Assembly: GCF_037072025.1 (NCBI RefSeq)
Contig: NZ_JAXHDD010000002.1
Coordinates: forward strand, 62,001-126,000
Reading direction: 5' to 3'
Source of the DNA: Pseudogracilibacillus sp037072025
GTDB lineage: Bacteria > Bacillota > Bacilli > Bacillales > Amphibacillaceae
Length of the DNA: 64,000 nucleotides
Shown: piece after piece, positions 51,438 to 60,486 of the stretch
How positions within the stretch are numbered: position 1 is the first letter of the stretch
Layout of the letters: the number at the start of each line of letters is the position of its first letter
The notes under the pieces: generated by a model
Told to the model about the DNA's origin: nothing
The model's database searches: none
What the model saw: the letters and a program-made list of their open reading frames with translations, nothing else
Translations under genes and position numbers: made by a program

Positions 51438-53826
51438 TTTTACTTGCCCCTTTCGTTTGCTTAAATTTAATCATCGTATAAACGCCGATTCCTGCAATGA
51501 ATAATACGATAACTTCTAACATCGTATCAAATGCTCGGAAATCTCCTAGTATCGTATTAACTATATTATTTCCACCAGCTAGTTCATCTGCATGTTCATA
51601 AAATGTAGAAATTGAATCGAATAATCTTCCACTATTAACGCTTAATGCAATTAAAGTAAATATTGTCCCTACACTTATTGAAATAATGATATTTACCCAA
51701 TTAATCCGTCTCGGTACCTTTTCCCACTCAGGTAAAAAGTAATAACAAAGTAAAAATAACGCAGTCGTTACTGTTTCTACTACTAGTTGTGTTAAGGCTA
51801 AATCAGGCGCCTTGAATATGACAAAAAACATTGCAATCGCAAACCCTATATACCCATTAAAGACAATGGCGGTTAAACGTGATTGCGCAAAAATAATCGA
51901 CATACCGGCAATTGCAATTGTCCCCGCAAGTATCCAACTGAACGGGCCAACAGATTGATCATTTTGAGTTGTAAATGAAAAAGCATCTAAGAAATATAAT
52001 GACCCACCTAGCAAGACCATAAACACAAGAAAAATATACGCCATATAATGACGCAAATATCCGGTCATATATCGATTCGTTATTTCTTTAGCAAACCAAT
52101 CACCAAACTCTAATGAGCGGTTATAAATGGTATCAAAAGAAAGCATTTGCGGGAACAGAATGTAAATTTTTTTAAAATAGGAACGTAACAGAAAGATGGT
52201 GACCCCTGCTAGAACGACACCAATCGTCATCATTAGTTCCTTGCTAAATCCATGCCATAATGTAATCGTACCAAAAGGTTCCAAATTTGCGGTTGCAAAA
52301 ACACTATATACAGCTGGTTTTAATATATAATCACTTAACATGTTAGGGAAGAAGAAAATAAGGATTACTAATAAACCTAACGTTATTGGCGGTAACAACA
52401 TCCCAAATGGAGGTTCCTTAGGATTTGCGGTTGGATGCTCTTTGTATGTACCAAAGAAAGTTTGAAAAACGATCATCATACTATAGACAAATGTAAATAT
52501 ACTTGCAATCCAAGCAATTACAGGAAAGAGTGTTGCAACACTTTCAACAGAGAAAATGTTAAATTCTTTTAAACTCAACATTGCCGTAAAGAACATTTCT
52601 TTACTTAGAAATCCATTAAATGGTGGTAAACCAGCCATAGAGAAGCTACCAATTAATGCAATCGTAAAAGTAATCGGCATAAAAGCGATTAGCCCGCCCA
52701 GTCTTCGTAAATCACGTGTACCAATTTGATAGTCAATAATTCCAACGATCATGAATAAAGCACCTTTAAATGTAGAATGGTTTACTAGGTGAAATAATGC
52801 TGCAAATATTGCTTGTGTATATAGAATTGTATTCGTATCTACATGAATATTAGGATGAAAGGATAAAGATCCAATCCCAAATAAAGTTATGATAAATCCA
52901 AGTTGACTCACCGTAGAGTATGCAAGCAATGCCTTTAAATCAGTTTGGCGAATGGCAGTAAGTGATGCCCAAAATAATGTAAATAATCCGACGGAAGTAA
53001 CGGCCCAAAACCAAAATTCCACACCACCAAATACTGGAGTAAATCGAGCAATGATGTAGATACCGGCTTTAACCATAGTTGCCGAATGTAAATAGGCACT
53101 TATTGGCGTAGGAGCTTCCATTGCATCTGGTAACCAGGTATGAAAAGGAAATTGAGCTGATTTTGTAAAAGCTCCAAGCAAAATTAAACTGATAATTGGT
53201 AAAAGAAGCGGATGACTTTTTATCATGGCACTAGAATCAATGATTTCTCTAATACTAAATGTTCCAGTTACAACATAAAGCATTAGAAAACCTGCTAACA
53301 TAGCGAATCCACCAAGAACAGTTATCATTAACGCTTTTCTAGCACCATATCGAGAGCCTTTACGCTGATACCAATATGCGATTAATAAAAAGGATGAAAT
53401 ACTGGTTAATTCCCAAAAAACATAGAGCATCATTAAGTGGTCTGAAAACACAACTCCAAGCATGCTTCCCATAAAAAGTAGTAAGTAAATATAAAAAGAA
53501 ATAAGTGATTGATCGGTGGATAAATAATAAATGGAATATAAAACAACAAGTGTACCGATTCCCGTGATTAATAACCCAAAGATCATGTTTAGACCATCTA
53601 GGTATGTAAGAAAATTAATATTATATGAAGGAATCCAGTTAAATTGATTTGTAAACGTTTGTCCGTTTGCAATGGCAGGGATATGTTGGAATATAAGGAA
53701 AAATAGTAGACCCGGAATAAGGAGAACCAACCAACCGATGTGAAACTGTCGAAAGTTTCTTAAGAAAATTATAATAAACATAGCTGCCAGAAATGGAAGA
53801 ATAATCGCTATATTTATTGTAAGCAA
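51427..53826 (-). CDS. mrpA: MrpA, Na+/H+ antiporter subunit A
   Basis: The protein has 799 residues. The first ~500 are a NuoL-like channel (MLYVFWELTSISSFLLI with its buried Glu, SAQFPFHTWLPDAMEAPTPI with the ion-pathway Lys/His region). The C-terminal ~300 include an MrpB-like/DUF4040 part (FKAPDLALTQLVVETVTTAL). It is the largest and catalytic subunit and first in the operon mrpA-G. TTG 53826 follows GGAGG by 8 nt. The length is as in B. subtilis (about 800). Confidence 0.94.
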   Translation of the reverse strand: MLTINIAIILPFLAAMFIIIFLRNFRQFHIGWLVLLIPGLLFFLIFQHIPAIANGQTFTNQFNWIPSYNINFLTYLDGLNMIFGLLITGIGTLVVLYSIYYLSTDQSLISFYIYLLLFMGSMLGVVFSDHLMMLYVFWELTSISSFLLIAYWYQRKGSRYGARKALMITVLGGFAMLAGFLMLYVVTGTFSIREIIDSSAMIKSHPLLLPIISLILLGAFTKSAQFPFHTWLPDAMEAPTPISAYLHSATMVKAGIYIIARFTPVFGGVEFWFWAVTSVGLFTLFWASLTAIRQTDLKALLAYSTVSQLGFIITLFGIGSLSFHPNIHVDTNTILYTQAIFAALFHLVNHSTFKGALFMIVGIIDYQIGTRDLRRLGGLIAFMPITFTIALIGSFSMAGLPPFNGFLSKEMFFTAMLSLKEFNIFSVESVATLFPVIAWIASIFTFVYSMMIVFQTFFGTYKEHPTANPKEPPFGMLLPPITLGLLVILIFFFPNMLSDYILKPAVYSVFATANLEPFGTITLWHGFSKELMMTIGVVLAGVTIFLLRSYFKKIYILFPQMLSFDTIYNRSLEFGDWFAKEITNRYMTGYLRHYMAYIFLVFMVLLGGSLYFLDAFSFTTQNDQSVGPFSWILAGTIAIAGMSIIFAQSRLTAIVFNGYIGFAIAMFFVIFKAPDLALTQLVVETVTTALFLLCYYFLPEWEKVPRRINWVNIIISISVGTIFTLIALSVNSGRLFDSISTFYEHADELAGGNNIVNTILGDFRAFDTMLEVIVLFIAGIGVYTMIKFKQTKGASKIED

Positions 53827-53994
53827 TTTTTTTCCTCCTTAGTTTGTAGATTTTTAATTTTGTAAAGTATAGTTATTTTTCAAGTTTCCCGTTAATTATA
53901 TACTATTAAAAATTGTAACGCACGTAAAACATCCAAGTATTTTTAGTTTAGTTTATTGAATTTTAGATTTTCAAGTTCGCTATTTTTAATAAAA

Positions 53995-54010
53995 GAGGAT
54001 GCTCAAAAAA
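53995..54010 (+). mobile_element. Remnant of a MITE end
   Basis: GAGGATGCTCAAAAAA, preceded by TAAAA, matches the GAGGATGTTCAAAAAG end of the MITE copies with two changes. No internal sequence follows, so it is a short scar or a chance match. Confidence 0.35.
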
Positions 54011-54141
54011 TGAGTTATTTTTTGCAACATTTTCACAAACTTTAGATAAGAATAATAACCATAGAAAAAAGTTGAAACTTAACGTATAATGGATAGGTAA
54101 ATTTAGAAATAAAGAATAATGGTTAGAGAGGGTGGCATCTA

Positions 54142-54834
54142 ATGGGAAAAATTAAAAGCCGTATGGATGAAAGAATTTTGGTTTGTGTTTATTATGGTCC
54201 AAATGGTGAGCGGCTAATCAGGCGCGGTTACGAGCTATCCCAATTATCAAATAGCCCCTTTTATGTATTAACAGTAGATCAGCTTTCTTCAGATGAATTT
54301 GACGCAGAAAAAGCTAGCTATATAGAACAGTGGCATGATCTTGCTGAGGAGTTGGGCGCAGAGAAATTTATATTAAAAGATAGTGAAACACGCCCAATAG
54401 TGAAGGTAATAAAGGAAGTAGCCTATAAATATAATATTACCCAAGTGATTATTGGAGAGAAGCCACAAAATAGATGGGAAGAAATAACGAAGGGTTCTTT
54501 CGTAAATGCGTTGTTGAGAGAATTAGTATTTGTTGATGTCCATGTAGTATCTGTAGACAGAGCGCTAAAAGTAAATGATGAGGCTATGTATGAAAAAGGA
54601 ATACGAGGATATTTGAAAAAAGATGAAGCGGGCTTTGTCCTTTCTTTTACAAAGTCAAAGCATAATTTGTTTGCAGGTGTCTTTTATAAAGAAATTGGCA
54701 CAGACTTTAATAATGGTATATTTAAATATGTCTGTGGCGGAAAAAGTCACCAAGTGAGAGTAACAGAAGATCACGTGGTGGACGAAATAAAAGAAACGCC
54801 TAATATTAATATAAATGAAAAACCAAGTGAATAA
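54142..54834 (+). CDS. Orphan KdpD-like universal stress protein domain
   Basis: A 230-residue protein. Residues 8-140 read like the USP domain of the KdpD sensor kinase (ERILVCVYYGPNGERLIRRG, then TQVIIGEKPQNRWEEITKGS). It has no KdpD N-terminal domain, membrane helices or kinase. The last ~80 residues form a separate, mostly beta region of unknown type. USP domains bind ATP, and the KdpD version binds c-di-AMP in staphylococci, which would fit potassium or salt control beside the mrp operon; this is inference. ATG after GAGAGGGTGG. Confidence 0.72.
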   Translation: MGKIKSRMDERILVCVYYGPNGERLIRRGYELSQLSNSPFYVLTVDQLSSDEFDAEKASYIEQWHDLAEELGAEKFILKDSETRPIVKVIKEVAYKYNITQVIIGEKPQNRWEEITKGSFVNALLRELVFVDVHVVSVDRALKVNDEAMYEKGIRGYLKKDEAGFVLSFTKSKHNLFAGVFYKEIGTDFNNGIFKYVCGGKSHQVRVTEDHVVDEIKETPNININEKPSE

Positions 54835-54852
54835 AACCCACTTGGTTTTTTA
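54823..54852 (+). terminator. Terminator overlapping the USP gene end
   Basis: CCAAGTG pairs with CACTTGG and is followed by a T-run; the 5' arm lies within the last codons of the gene. Confidence 0.8.
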
Positions 54853-54888
54853 ATCTTACATTTAAAGCGTGATGGTTAATATGTTAAA

Positions 54889-55194
54889 ATGGATTTGGAG
54901 CGTCTAGCTTCGGATGAAGATGCGTTCCCATTACTTTATATTCAAGCTTTTGAATGGTTTAACGAGGGTATTATTCCTGCTATACAGTTAGAAAAGATGG
55001 CGAATAGTATACCGTCAGATATATTAGATGAACTGGAAGGAGAAAAAGAATTCCACGCAGCTGGAATTATACGTCTCAGAAAAAAATACCCGAAAATTTA
55101 TAAGCATTTTAACGAGGATTGGGATGAGCTCTTGGAAGAATTAACAGAAGGATTTAACCGGGAGATGAAAAGAGAACTCCGAAGAATAAGGTAG
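54889..55194 (+). CDS. Hypothetical acidic protein
   Basis: A 101-residue protein, predicted helical, with acidic runs (ELEGEKEF, EDWDELLEEL) and a basic end (REMKRELRRIR). No family recognised. ATG 54889 has no clear ribosome-binding site; TTG 54895 is an alternative. Codon use and the absence of a competing ORF make it plausible. Confidence 0.5.
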   Translation: MDLERLASDEDAFPLLYIQAFEWFNEGIIPAIQLEKMANSIPSDILDELEGEKEFHAAGIIRLRKKYPKIYKHFNEDWDELLEELTEGFNREMKRELRRIR

Positions 55195-55491
55195 GTGACA
55201 CTTTTTCATCCTATCAATTATCGAATGCGTGCCTTTATGAAAACATCTTTCGTTTGGTCTTGGGAATAACACAATTTTGAATATCAATTAAGGGGAGTGG
55301 GAGACAGCTACGATTGGGCGACAATCTTTTTCACCCATTAATGATTAACTGTCATTATGATAGTTGAAGAGGATCAAATTCATCCAGCTGGTTCCCGGGA
55401 TGCCTGAGAAAAATCACAATGAAATTTATAAAATACCGGGGTAAAAAATCCACACGACATTTTCGAAAAAAGGTAGTAGTGACCAAATAAA
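55195..55491. other. Intergenic stretch without recognised features
   Basis: No credible ORF, RNA or repeat was seen between the hypothetical gene and the sirtuin terminator. Confidence 0.5.
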
Positions 55492-55528
55492 ACCTAGAAA
55501 TCTCAATATGACGGGATTTCTAGGTCTT
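55492..55528 (-). terminator. Terminator of the sirtuin gene
   Basis: ACCTAGAAATC and GATTTCTAGGT form an 11-bp stem. On the minus strand it follows the gene by about 17 nt and leads into a TTTTATTTGG tract. Confidence 0.75.
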
Positions 55529-55544
55529 CTAATCGAAAGTTTGG

Positions 55545-56270
55545 CTAGCCATAGTTTAGTTGTTGATCAGCCTCAACTAATACCTCTTTAATACTTTTAT
55601 CTTGAATAACAAGGTCTGCATACATATCATAATCAGTCGGTTCTCGGTTAATGATTATTAATTTTGCCCCATTTTCTTTTGCGACTAGTGGAAACATATT
55701 TGCCGGAGATACAGATAAGGAAGATCCAAGTACGATAAATAAATCGGCTTGGGTTGCTTCACGTTCAGCTTTTTCAAATGTGTCTTGAGGTAAGTTTTCC
55801 CCAAAAAGTACAATGCCGGGTCGTATGGTTCCCCCACATTCACATGCTGTTTTCCCGTCTAGATAATCAGTTCTTTCATATTCTTTTTTACAGCTATGAC
55901 AATGAAATTTACGGAACGATCCATGTAATTCCATGACATTTGAATTACCGGCATCATGATGAAATGCATCCACGTTTTGGGTGATGATGCCTTTAATTTT
56001 CCCCAACTTTTCCCAATCTGCTAAAACAAGATGCCCTTCATGCGGTTTATATTTCGTTATTTCTGATAAACGATAGCGGTAAAAGTTGGTGAATTCTTCT
56101 GTATTGTGAATGAGGGCATGTACGTTTGCAAGTTCATTCGGGTTAAACTTTTTCCATAGGCCTCGATCTTTTGATCTGAAATCAGGTAAGCCACTTTCCG
56201 TTGACATTCCTGCACCAGTAAAAACAATTGTGTAAGTTGAATCTTGTAGAAGTTGAACAAGTTTATCCAA
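55545..56270 (-). CDS. Sirtuin, NAD-dependent protein deacylase
   Basis: A 241-residue SIR2-family enzyme. It shows the NAD-binding GAGMSTESGLPDFRS, TQNVDAFHHDAG with its catalytic-loop QN.D, the catalytic His in ELHGSF, and a zinc ribbon of the CHSC...CECG type. NAD-dependent removal of acetyl groups from lysines yields O-acetyl-ADP-ribose. TTG 56270 follows AAAGGAAGG and gives the normal N-terminus; the longer ORF runs into the neighbouring regulator gene without a ribosome-binding site. Confidence 0.9.
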   Translation of the reverse strand: MDKLVQLLQDSTYTIVFTGAGMSTESGLPDFRSKDRGLWKKFNPNELANVHALIHNTEEFTNFYRYRLSEITKYKPHEGHLVLADWEKLGKIKGIITQNVDAFHHDAGNSNVMELHGSFRKFHCHSCKKEYERTDYLDGKTACECGGTIRPGIVLFGENLPQDTFEKAEREATQADLFIVLGSSLSVSPANMFPLVAKENGAKLIIINREPTDYDMYADLVIQDKSIKEVLVEADQQLNYG

Positions 56271-56310
56271 TAATATCCTTCCTTTCTTAATTGACCCTAA
56301 GTGATTACCA

Positions 56311-56952
56311 TCAATCGCTTTTATATTCCTCAAAACCCAAGATTGCTTGCAGTACATTTAAGATTTTTTTCTTCTCTTTTTTTGTAAGTAACTGTTGTTT
56401 GAATGAAGTGTCAATATTTAAACGTAACAATGTGTATAAATCAATTGGATCTTGATATAAGTCGCTGAAGTTCTCTTTAACTAAGTAATTGTTGATAAAA
56501 TCTGTATTTTTTAACTCTTCATTATTTAAAGAATGAGGTTTCTCCCCTAAGTTATCGTTCTTCTTTAAGTGCTTATATTCATGGCATAGCTCTATTATTT
56601 CTAACAAGGTTAATGGCTTTTTTCCATAACTGTTTTTATCTTTAATGCTATATAGGGGATAAGGCTGTGATGCCTGGTTGTTGTAATCAAAATTCTCATT
56701 GCTCCTATTATCTTTTTCATTTATCTGTGTTAAAAAATCTTTTGTAATGTAACCTGCTTTATACATTAAAAGCGTATAATCGGCATTCAATCCATTAGCT
56801 AATTTTTTTACTATTTCGGGAGATGGGTTTTTATTTGCACCAGTTTCTAGTTGGGATAAATATCCTTGAGAGATGCCAGATCGTTCAGCTAACTTCCTAG
56901 AAGAAAGATTATTTTCCAACCTTAATCTTTTAATATAGGAACCGAAAGTCAT
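56311..56952 (-). CDS. XRE-family regulator with unknown C-terminal domain
   Basis: A 213-residue protein. An N-terminal helix-turn-helix (IKRLRLENNLSSRKLAERSG, GYLSQLETG) is followed by a polar linker and a helical C-terminal region (about 110-213) that is not recognised. The layout recalls SinR/ImmR-type repressors. It is divergent from the small gene at 57167, with ATTGAT-containing dyads between them that it probably binds. Confidence 0.82.
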   Translation of the reverse strand: MTFGSYIKRLRLENNLSSRKLAERSGISQGYLSQLETGANKNPSPEIVKKLANGLNADYTLLMYKAGYITKDFLTQINEKDNRSNENFDYNNQASQPYPLYSIKDKNSYGKKPLTLLEIIELCHEYKHLKKNDNLGEKPHSLNNEELKNTDFINNYLVKENFSDLYQDPIDLYTLLRLNIDTSFKQQLLTKKEKKKILNVLQAILGFEEYKSD

Positions 56953-57017
56953 ATATTCACCTACTGTATTGTCATTTTAAGAGTAGTTTACCTTATCTTT
57001 ATCGATCTATCAATATT

Positions 57018-57075
57018 TCAATCAAAGTGATTGATAAATGAATCATTATATATTATGATTGGTATATCAATCAAT
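57018..57075 (+). promoter_or_regulatory. Divergent promoter with ATTGAT/ATCAAT operators
   Basis: TTGATA (57031-57036) and TATGAT (57054-57059) with a 17-bp spacer form a promoter for the plus-strand gene. Overlapping it are TCAATCA-AAG-TGATTGA (57018-57034), AATCAT-N8-ATGATT (57041-57060) and a further TATCAATCAATT (57064-57075). The repeated ATCA elements look like binding sites for the adjacent XRE regulator. Confidence 0.65.
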
Positions 57076-57166
57076 TATTTTGGAAGTGAGGTGTACAAGT
57101 TGTATTTAAATAGACAATCCATTTTTTGTTTTGAATCCGTTTACATTAAAAGGAGAGGTGATCATA

Positions 57167-57466
57167 TTGAGAGAAGTAAAAGAATATGCTTTTGATTTAG
57201 AAGCGAATATCAATGAAGTTTCTAGTTACATTGAAGTGATTAGCGGTGGATTATTGATCTTTGATGAGCTCCTTCAGGATATGGAGAAATCTCCAGAAAT
57301 GGCTTCTAAACTGGTGAATCAGGGAGTTATTCAAGTGAAGCTTTTAGCAATTTTTATGCTTTTCAGGAATAGTATTGAAAAAATGAAAAAAGCGAATAAT
57401 AATGCATACAGTAATGTCGAACCAATCTTTAAATATTTTGTGAAGTCACATAATCAAATAAATTAA
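57167..57466 (+). CDS. Small protein of unknown function, divergent from the XRE regulator
   Basis: A 99-residue protein from TTG 57167, 8 nt after AAGGAGAGG. The longer ATG-less extension upstream has no ribosome-binding site. It is helical (EVKEYAFDLEANINEVSSYI) with a hydrophobic middle (VKLLAIFMLF) and a basic end. No family recognised. Its promoter overlaps the putative XRE operators, so it is probably the regulator's target. Confidence 0.6.
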   Translation: MREVKEYAFDLEANINEVSSYIEVISGGLLIFDELLQDMEKSPEMASKLVNQGVIQVKLLAIFMLFRNSIEKMKKANNNAYSNVEPIFKYFVKSHNQIN

Positions 57467-57473
57467 AAATGTA

Positions 57474-57575
57474 GAGGCTGGGACATAACGAAAACGCTAT
57501 ATTTCCTAAGTGGTTTATTTACATCTACTATAATATCTAGTTTATCCTTGATTTAAATAATTTTGTCCCAGCCTC
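57474..57575. terminator. Long-loop inverted repeat between convergent genes
   Basis: GAGGCTGGGACA (57474-57485) and TGTCCCAGCCTC (57564-57575) form a 12-bp perfect stem across a 78-nt AT-rich loop. GGCTGGGACA hairpins of this type recur in staphylococcal and bacillar intergenic regions. It probably ends both transcripts. Confidence 0.65.
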
Positions 57576-57611
57576 CAATATACGTAGTGAAAAGTCTTTA
57601 GGTTGTACTTC

Positions 57612-58994
57612 TTAAATTACACCTTGTTCAATCATCGTATCGGCAACTTTTGTAAACCCGGCAATATTTGCACCAACGACTAAGTTACCAGGTTGATCAT
57701 ATTTTCGTGCTGCTCTTGTACAATTACGATAAATATTCTTCATAATATGTTGTAGTTCTTCATCAACTTGTTCAAAAGTCCAGCTTAATCGTGCACTGTT
57801 TTGTGCCATTTCCAGAGAAGAACATGCGACTCCGCCTGCGTTTACTGCCTGAGCGGGACCAAATAGAACTCCGTTATCTATGAAGGCGTCAATCGCTTCA
57901 ATCGTACAAGGCATATTTGCTCCTTCTGCAACAACTTTCACACCGTTAGTTATGAGCATGTTTGCAGCGTCTCCGTCAATTTCATTTTGTGTAGCACAAG
58001 GCAAAGCAATATCACATGGGACAGACCAAATTTTAGAACAATCATCAAAATATTCTGCTTCAGGATGGGATTTAATATATTCTTTAATCCGAGCTCCTTC
58101 TGAAAATTTGATCCGTTTGATTGTCTGTAAACTTAATCCATTTTTATCGTAAACATAACCATTAGAATCACTACATGCTACAACTTTTGCTCCTAATTTA
58201 ATAGCTTTTTCCATTGCGTATATAGCCACATTACCGGATCCTGAAGTAATTACTGTCATGTTTTTCATGTTCATTCGGCGGTCTTTTAACATTTCATCTA
58301 CAAAATAAATCGTTCCGTACCCTGTTGCTTCTGTTCGCCCTAGACTACCACCATAATTTAGCCCTTTACCTGTTAAGACACCGGCATGATAAGCCCCTTG
58401 TAGACGCTTATATTGACCAAACATATAACCGACCTCACGTCTTCCAACACCTATGTCACCAGCGGGAACATCTGTATCTGGCCCAATATGCTTGTAAAGC
58501 TCTGTCATAAAGCTTTGACAAAAACGCATAATTTCATTATCGGATTTTCCTTTAGGATCAAAATCAGCTCCACCTTTTCCTCCGCCGATTGCTTGGCCTG
58601 TTAAGGAGTTTTTAAAGATCTGTGTTAATGCTAAAAATTTCATAACACTTAAATTAACAGTTGGATGAAAACGAATTCCACCTTTGTAAGGTCCAATTGC
58701 ACTGTTAAATTGCACGCGATAGCCTCGATTAACTTGAACATTACCATCATCATCAATCCAAGGAACACGGAATATAATTACTCTTTCAGGTTCGATAAGA
58801 CGCTCTAAAATGTTATAATCTTTGTATGTGCGATTTTTCACAAAGACGGGTACAAGAGAATCAAAAAGTATTTTTGTTGCTTGTAAAAATTCCTTTTCAT
58901 GAGGGTCACGAGCTTTTACTTTTTCGTAAACATGATTCATATAGTCAATAACAGCTTGTTCCTCTTTCGTTGAATTTTCTTTTGTGCTTAACAA
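57612..58994 (-). CDS. gdhA: Glutamate dehydrogenase, hexameric NADP-type
   Basis: A 460-residue enzyme of the 450-residue hexameric class: GYRVQFNSAIGPYKGGIRFH with substrate-binding Lys, IGGGKGGADFDPKGK with the catalytic Lys, DVPAGDIGVGRREVGYMFG, and a coenzyme domain with TSGSGNVA. The family interconverts glutamate and 2-oxoglutarate, usually with NADP(H) for ammonium assimilation. TTG 58994 follows AAAAGGAGGCG. A LysR-type regulator gene is divergent from it. Confidence 0.92.
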   Translation of the reverse strand: MLSTKENSTKEEQAVIDYMNHVYEKVKARDPHEKEFLQATKILFDSLVPVFVKNRTYKDYNILERLIEPERVIIFRVPWIDDDGNVQVNRGYRVQFNSAIGPYKGGIRFHPTVNLSVMKFLALTQIFKNSLTGQAIGGGKGGADFDPKGKSDNEIMRFCQSFMTELYKHIGPDTDVPAGDIGVGRREVGYMFGQYKRLQGAYHAGVLTGKGLNYGGSLGRTEATGYGTIYFVDEMLKDRRMNMKNMTVITSGSGNVAIYAMEKAIKLGAKVVACSDSNGYVYDKNGLSLQTIKRIKFSEGARIKEYIKSHPEAEYFDDCSKIWSVPCDIALPCATQNEIDGDAANMLITNGVKVVAEGANMPCTIEAIDAFIDNGVLFGPAQAVNAGGVACSSLEMAQNSARLSWTFEQVDEELQHIMKNIYRNCTRAARKYDQPGNLVVGANIAGFTKVADTMIEQGVI

Positions 58995-59182
58995 TATGTT
59001 CGCCTCCTTTTCTAGCTGATATAATTCCTTTTACAATCTATTATTAAACAAAAGGAGTTAGCTTATAAGTTTTTACATAAGTATCCATATTTATATTGTA
59101 ACAGAAGATAATCAATCTAAACAATATTAATTATAGATATAACTAATGCTTTTATGCGATAATAGTATTGGAGGTGATTGTT

Positions 59183-60088
59183 TTGGAGTTAAGACAGATC
59201 AAATATTTTATGGAAGTTGCGAAAAGAGAACATGTTACAGAGGCTGCAAATAAACTTCATGTAGCTCAATCAGCAGTTAGTAGACAAATATTTAATTTAG
59301 AAGAAGAGCTTGGGGTCGATCTGTTTATACGTGAAGGAAGAACAGTTCGCCTTACCAGAATTGGAAAAATTTTTCTAGAACATATGGAACGAGCCGTTAA
59401 TGTGATTGATGACGCGAAGCAGGTTGTTGAAGAATATATTGATCCTCATAAAGGAACGATACACATCGGATTTTCTGCAAGTTTAGCATCTTATATCCTT
59501 CCAACCGCTATTTATCATTTTAGAAAAGAATACCCTGATGTAAAGTTTGAGCTTTATCAAGATTCTTACAATGAATTAATCGAGGGCGTTGTCAAAGGTG
59601 ATATAAATATTGCAATCGTCGGTCCACTGCCTAATGACAAAGAAAAGATTCATAGCAGTGTACTGTTTACCGAAGATATAGTTGCTTTAATTCCTTCAAA
59701 TCATCCACTCGCTAACAGATCTTCACTCAAGTTAATCGAATTAAGAGATGAATCGTTTGTATTATTTCCTGAAGGGTTTGTTTTAAGAGAAGTTATTATG
59801 GAAGGTTGTATTCAAAGAGGTTTTCGTCCAAAAGTTTCTTTTGAAGGAAAAGATATTGATTCTATAAAAGGTTTGGTATCAGCGGGTCTTGGGGTAACAT
59901 TAATACCAGAAGTAACTATTGTCGATTGTTTGCCTCGAGCAACGGTAAAAATCCCTGTTATTGAACCAAGTTTAAAACGTTCAGTTGGAGCAATCATACC
60001 TAAAGAAAGAGAATTATTACCAACGGAAAAGTTATTTTATGAGTTTATTAAAGAGTTTTTTACGAGACTAGAATTGTATCAAAATTAG
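59183..60088 (+). CDS. LysR-family regulator, divergent from gdhA
   Basis: A 301-residue LysR-type regulator from TTG 59183 after GGAGGTGAT. The HTH is at residues 1-60 (LRQIKYFMEVAKREHVTEAA, SAVSRQIFNLEEEL), and the effector domain at 90-295. It resembles GltC-type regulators of glutamate metabolism in length and N-terminus. Its divergent position suggests that it controls gdhA; the effector would be 2-oxoglutarate or glutamate if it works like GltC (inference). Confidence 0.87.
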   Translation: MELRQIKYFMEVAKREHVTEAANKLHVAQSAVSRQIFNLEEELGVDLFIREGRTVRLTRIGKIFLEHMERAVNVIDDAKQVVEEYIDPHKGTIHIGFSASLASYILPTAIYHFRKEYPDVKFELYQDSYNELIEGVVKGDINIAIVGPLPNDKEKIHSSVLFTEDIVALIPSNHPLANRSSLKLIELRDESFVLFPEGFVLREVIMEGCIQRGFRPKVSFEGKDIDSIKGLVSAGLGVTLIPEVTIVDCLPRATVKIPVIEPSLKRSVGAIIPKERELLPTEKLFYEFIKEFFTRLELYQN

Positions 60089-60164
60089 TTGCTATAGAAA
60101 TTGATTTATGCTAGTATATTCAATATATAGTTATAAAATTAAAATTTAATACAATATATAGTTA

Positions 60165-60345
60165 AAAAGGTGACACATTCGTGTTTAAAAGGGAATCCAG
60201 TGTGAAACTGGAACTGCCCCCGCAACTGTAAATGTGTCGAATAAGAAGTGCCACTATACCATTTTATATGTTTGTAAAAGGTATGGGAAGGATCTTATTC
60301 GAATACGCATGAGTCAGGAGACCTGCCTTTCTTAACTTAAGTTTC
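60165..60345 (+). promoter_or_regulatory. Cobalamin (B12) riboswitch
   Basis: The conserved blocks are present in order: GGTGACAC at the 5' stem, GGGAATCCAGTGTGAAACTG with CTGCCCCCGCAACTGTAA, and the B12 box GAGTCAGGAGACCTGCC (60311-60327). It precedes nrdA with a terminator between them. Adenosylcobalamin binding should reduce expression of the downstream B12-independent reductase. Confidence 0.95.
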
Positions 60346-60429
60346 ATTTCTCCGGGGTGAGGGATAGGGAAGCGGCACGAAAGTTATTATGGATTATTTT
60401 TTTCGTTTAAATCCTTTTGTCTCTTTATG

Positions 60430-60463
60430 CCGTTCATCCTTTATCTCGGGTGAACGGTTTTTT
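60430..60463 (+). terminator. Riboswitch expression platform (terminator)
   Basis: CCGTTCATCC pairs with GGGTGAACGG and is followed by TTTTTTA, 24 nt before nrdA. It is the likely off-state terminator controlled by the riboswitch. Confidence 0.85.
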
Positions 60464-60486
60464 ATTTGAAAAAGGAGGAAAATAGG

